Shown: piece by piece, positions 7,509 through 8,135 of the stretch
Layout of the letters: every line of letters begins with the position of its first letter
Position numbering within the stretch: position 1 is the stretch's first letter
Assembly: GCA_029884275.1 (NCBI GenBank)
Contig: JAOUIC010000054.1
Coordinates: 1 to 8,135 of the forward strand
Direction: 5' to 3'
Length of the DNA: 8,135 bases
From: Gemmatimonadota bacterium
GTDB lineage: Bacteria > Gemmatimonadota > Gemmatimonadetes > Gemmatimonadales > GWC2-71-9
Translations under genes and position numbers: made by a program
Notes under the pieces: generated by a model
Told to the model about the DNA's origin: nothing
Databases searched by the model: none
Seen by the model: the letters and a program-made list of their open reading frames with translations, nothing else

Positions 7509-7538
7509 TTGACACGGGGCGGCCACTGTTTCTACCTT
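7509..7538 (+). promoter_or_regulatory. Candidate promoter of the iron-sulfur carrier gene
   Basis: A perfect TTGACA at 7509-7514 is followed after 18 bases by TACCTT at 7533-7538 (then GC). Transcription would start near 7545 and leave a leader of roughly 60 bases. The same TACCTT element lies before pgsA. The 152-base gap 7456-7607 contains nothing else I can support; no IscR-like palindrome is evident. Confidence 0.55.
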
Positions 7539-7591
7539 GCATGGTGTGAGTCGGCAGCGCGCGTGGCCGGAGCGGCATCCAGCAGCACCCT

Positions 7592-7597
7592 AAGGAG
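7592..7597 (+). promoter_or_regulatory. Ribosome binding site deciding the iron-sulfur carrier start
   Basis: AAGGAG lies ten bases before ATG 7608. It favours this start over an in-frame TTG at 7509, which falls on the -35 element and would add 33 residues not expected for the family. Confidence 0.75.
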
Positions 7598-7607
7598 CGA
7601 CGAAACA

Positions 7608-7973
7608 ATGGACAGCACCCAGCAGCAGACGGCGACCGGATTCCAGCTGATCCTCACCGATCGCGCCACCGCGGAAGTGACGAAGTTCATCGAAGCCGAG
7701 GAGATCGCGAAAGACACCGCGGGCCTCCGCGTCAGCGTGATGCCGGGGGGCTGCTCGGGCTTCAAGTACAGCCTGAACATCGAGGAGACCTCCCTCGAGG
7801 ATGACGCGGTGGTCGAGGTCAACGGCATCCGGGTGTTCGTCGACGGATTCAGCATGCAGTACCTGCATGGCGTGACCATCGACTACACCACCTCGATGCA
7901 GGGGTCCGGCTTCACCTTCAGCAACCCGAACGCCACGGGCGGCTGCGGCTGCGGAACCAGCTTCACCGCGTGA
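7608..7973 (+). CDS. A-type iron-sulfur cluster carrier (HesB/IscA/ErpA family)
   Basis: Small cytoplasmic protein that binds a [2Fe-2S] or [4Fe-4S] cluster and passes it to apo-enzymes. It is 121 residues, of which the first 11 are a Gln/Thr-rich lead-in. The three invariant cysteines are present: Cys49 in PGGCSGFKY, and Cys113 and Cys115 in GGCGCGTSF. Their spacing and the GFxFxNPNAxxxCGCGxSF ending are diagnostic of the family. The sequence alone does not separate ErpA, IscA and SufA; the acidic segment and NPNA ending are common in ErpA-like proteins, so no symbol is given. It has its own likely promoter and a strong terminator and so forms a single-gene unit. It sits between the amiE gene and a transporter without an obvious functional tie to either. 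Confidence 0.96.
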   Translation: MDSTQQQTATGFQLILTDRATAEVTKFIEAEEIAKDTAGLRVSVMPGGCSGFKYSLNIEETSLEDDAVVEVNGIRVFVDGFSMQYLHGVTIDYTTSMQGSGFTFSNPNATGGCGCGTSFTA

Positions 7974-7993
7974 CCTGAGGCCGCTTCGATCCT

Positions 7994-8028
7994 GTAGCGC
8001 CGCACCGCCGTGCGGCGCTACTTTTTTT
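7994..8028 (+). terminator. Intrinsic terminator after the iron-sulfur carrier gene
   Basis: GTAGCGCCGCAC (7994-8005) pairs perfectly with GTGCGGCGCTAC (8010-8021) over 12 base pairs with a 4-base loop, followed by seven Ts at 8022-8028. It lies 20 bases past the stop codon. This is a textbook Rho-independent terminator and the clearest in the window. Confidence 0.95.
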
Positions 8029-8074
8029 CGGGCGTCACCCCCTCCCCCGCCTCGACTCCCATAGGAAGGCCGCC

Positions 8075-8135
8075 CTGTCCCCACTTGATCTCGTGGTCAT
8101 CGCGCTCTATCTGGGCACCACTCTCGGGGTGGGCG
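8075..8135 (+). CDS. Probable sodium:solute symporter (SSS family), first 20 codons only
   Basis: Only the N-terminus is in the window. The frame reads (L/M)SPLDLVVIALYLGTTLGVG, which resembles the first transmembrane helix of sodium:solute symporters (a short lead, LDxxVIxxYL, then Gly-rich turns). AGGAAGG (8063-8069) lies five bases before CTG 8075, so CTG is the best-placed start although rare. The next in-frame option, GTG 8093, is 23 bases from that site and would remove the LDL motif. The frame stays open to the edge. The substrate cannot be told. Because SSS-type transporters are known to import MurNAc in some Bacteroidota (MurT of Tannerella), a role with the namZ/nagZ/amiE cluster is possible but speculative. 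The terminator lies only about 46 bases upstream and I see no promoter in between. Confidence 0.55.
   Translation, partial: MSPLDLVVIALYLGTTLGVG

Noticed and set aside
7509..7607. TTG start for the iron-sulfur carrier, 33 residues longer
   Set aside because: The TTG is part of a TTGACA box; a good AAGGAG precedes ATG 7608, and the family fold begins after that ATG.

Overview
The window is GC-rich, densely coded bacterial DNA with no RNA genes, CRISPR array, insertion sequence or phage gene. Envelope lipoproteins, a secreted peptidoglycan-recycling set, bacterial phosphatidylinositol-phosphate synthesis and a membrane pyrophosphatase point to a diderm soil or freshwater bacterium. Gemmatimonadota is my best guess, but this rests on overall flavour and not on a marker gene. 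GTG starts and 4-base GTGA stop/start overlaps are common.

Left half, minus strand (transcribed right to left, 3210 to 1): a probable promoter, then a CDP-alcohol phosphatidyltransferase of the phosphatidylinositol-phosphate synthase type (3116-2463), myo-inositol-3-phosphate synthase (2466-1135), and a 95-96 residue protein of unknown function (1130-840). After a strong GC hairpin comes a membrane proton/sodium pyrophosphatase (780 to the window edge, incomplete). The first two genes form a pathway: glucose-6-phosphate to inositol-3-phosphate to phosphatidylinositol phosphate. The small third gene is tightly coupled to them.

Middle: a peptidoglycan-sugar cascade equivalent to Bacillus subtilis ybbC-ybbD-ybbE. 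An exo-N-acetylmuramidase, NamZ (4528-3275, minus), lies head-to-head with a two-domain beta-N-acetylglucosaminidase, NagZ (4514-6286, plus). NagZ overlaps an AmiE-like serine hydrolase lipoprotein (6283-7455, plus). All three carry export signals, so the cascade appears to act outside the cytoplasm. The divergent start codons overlap or nearly touch, leaving no separate promoter region.

Right end, plus strand: an A-type iron-sulfur carrier (7608-7973) with its own likely promoter and a textbook intrinsic terminator. It is followed by the first codons of what looks like a sodium:solute symporter (from about 8075), possibly starting at CTG. That transporter could belong to the amino-sugar salvage theme, but only 20 residues are visible.
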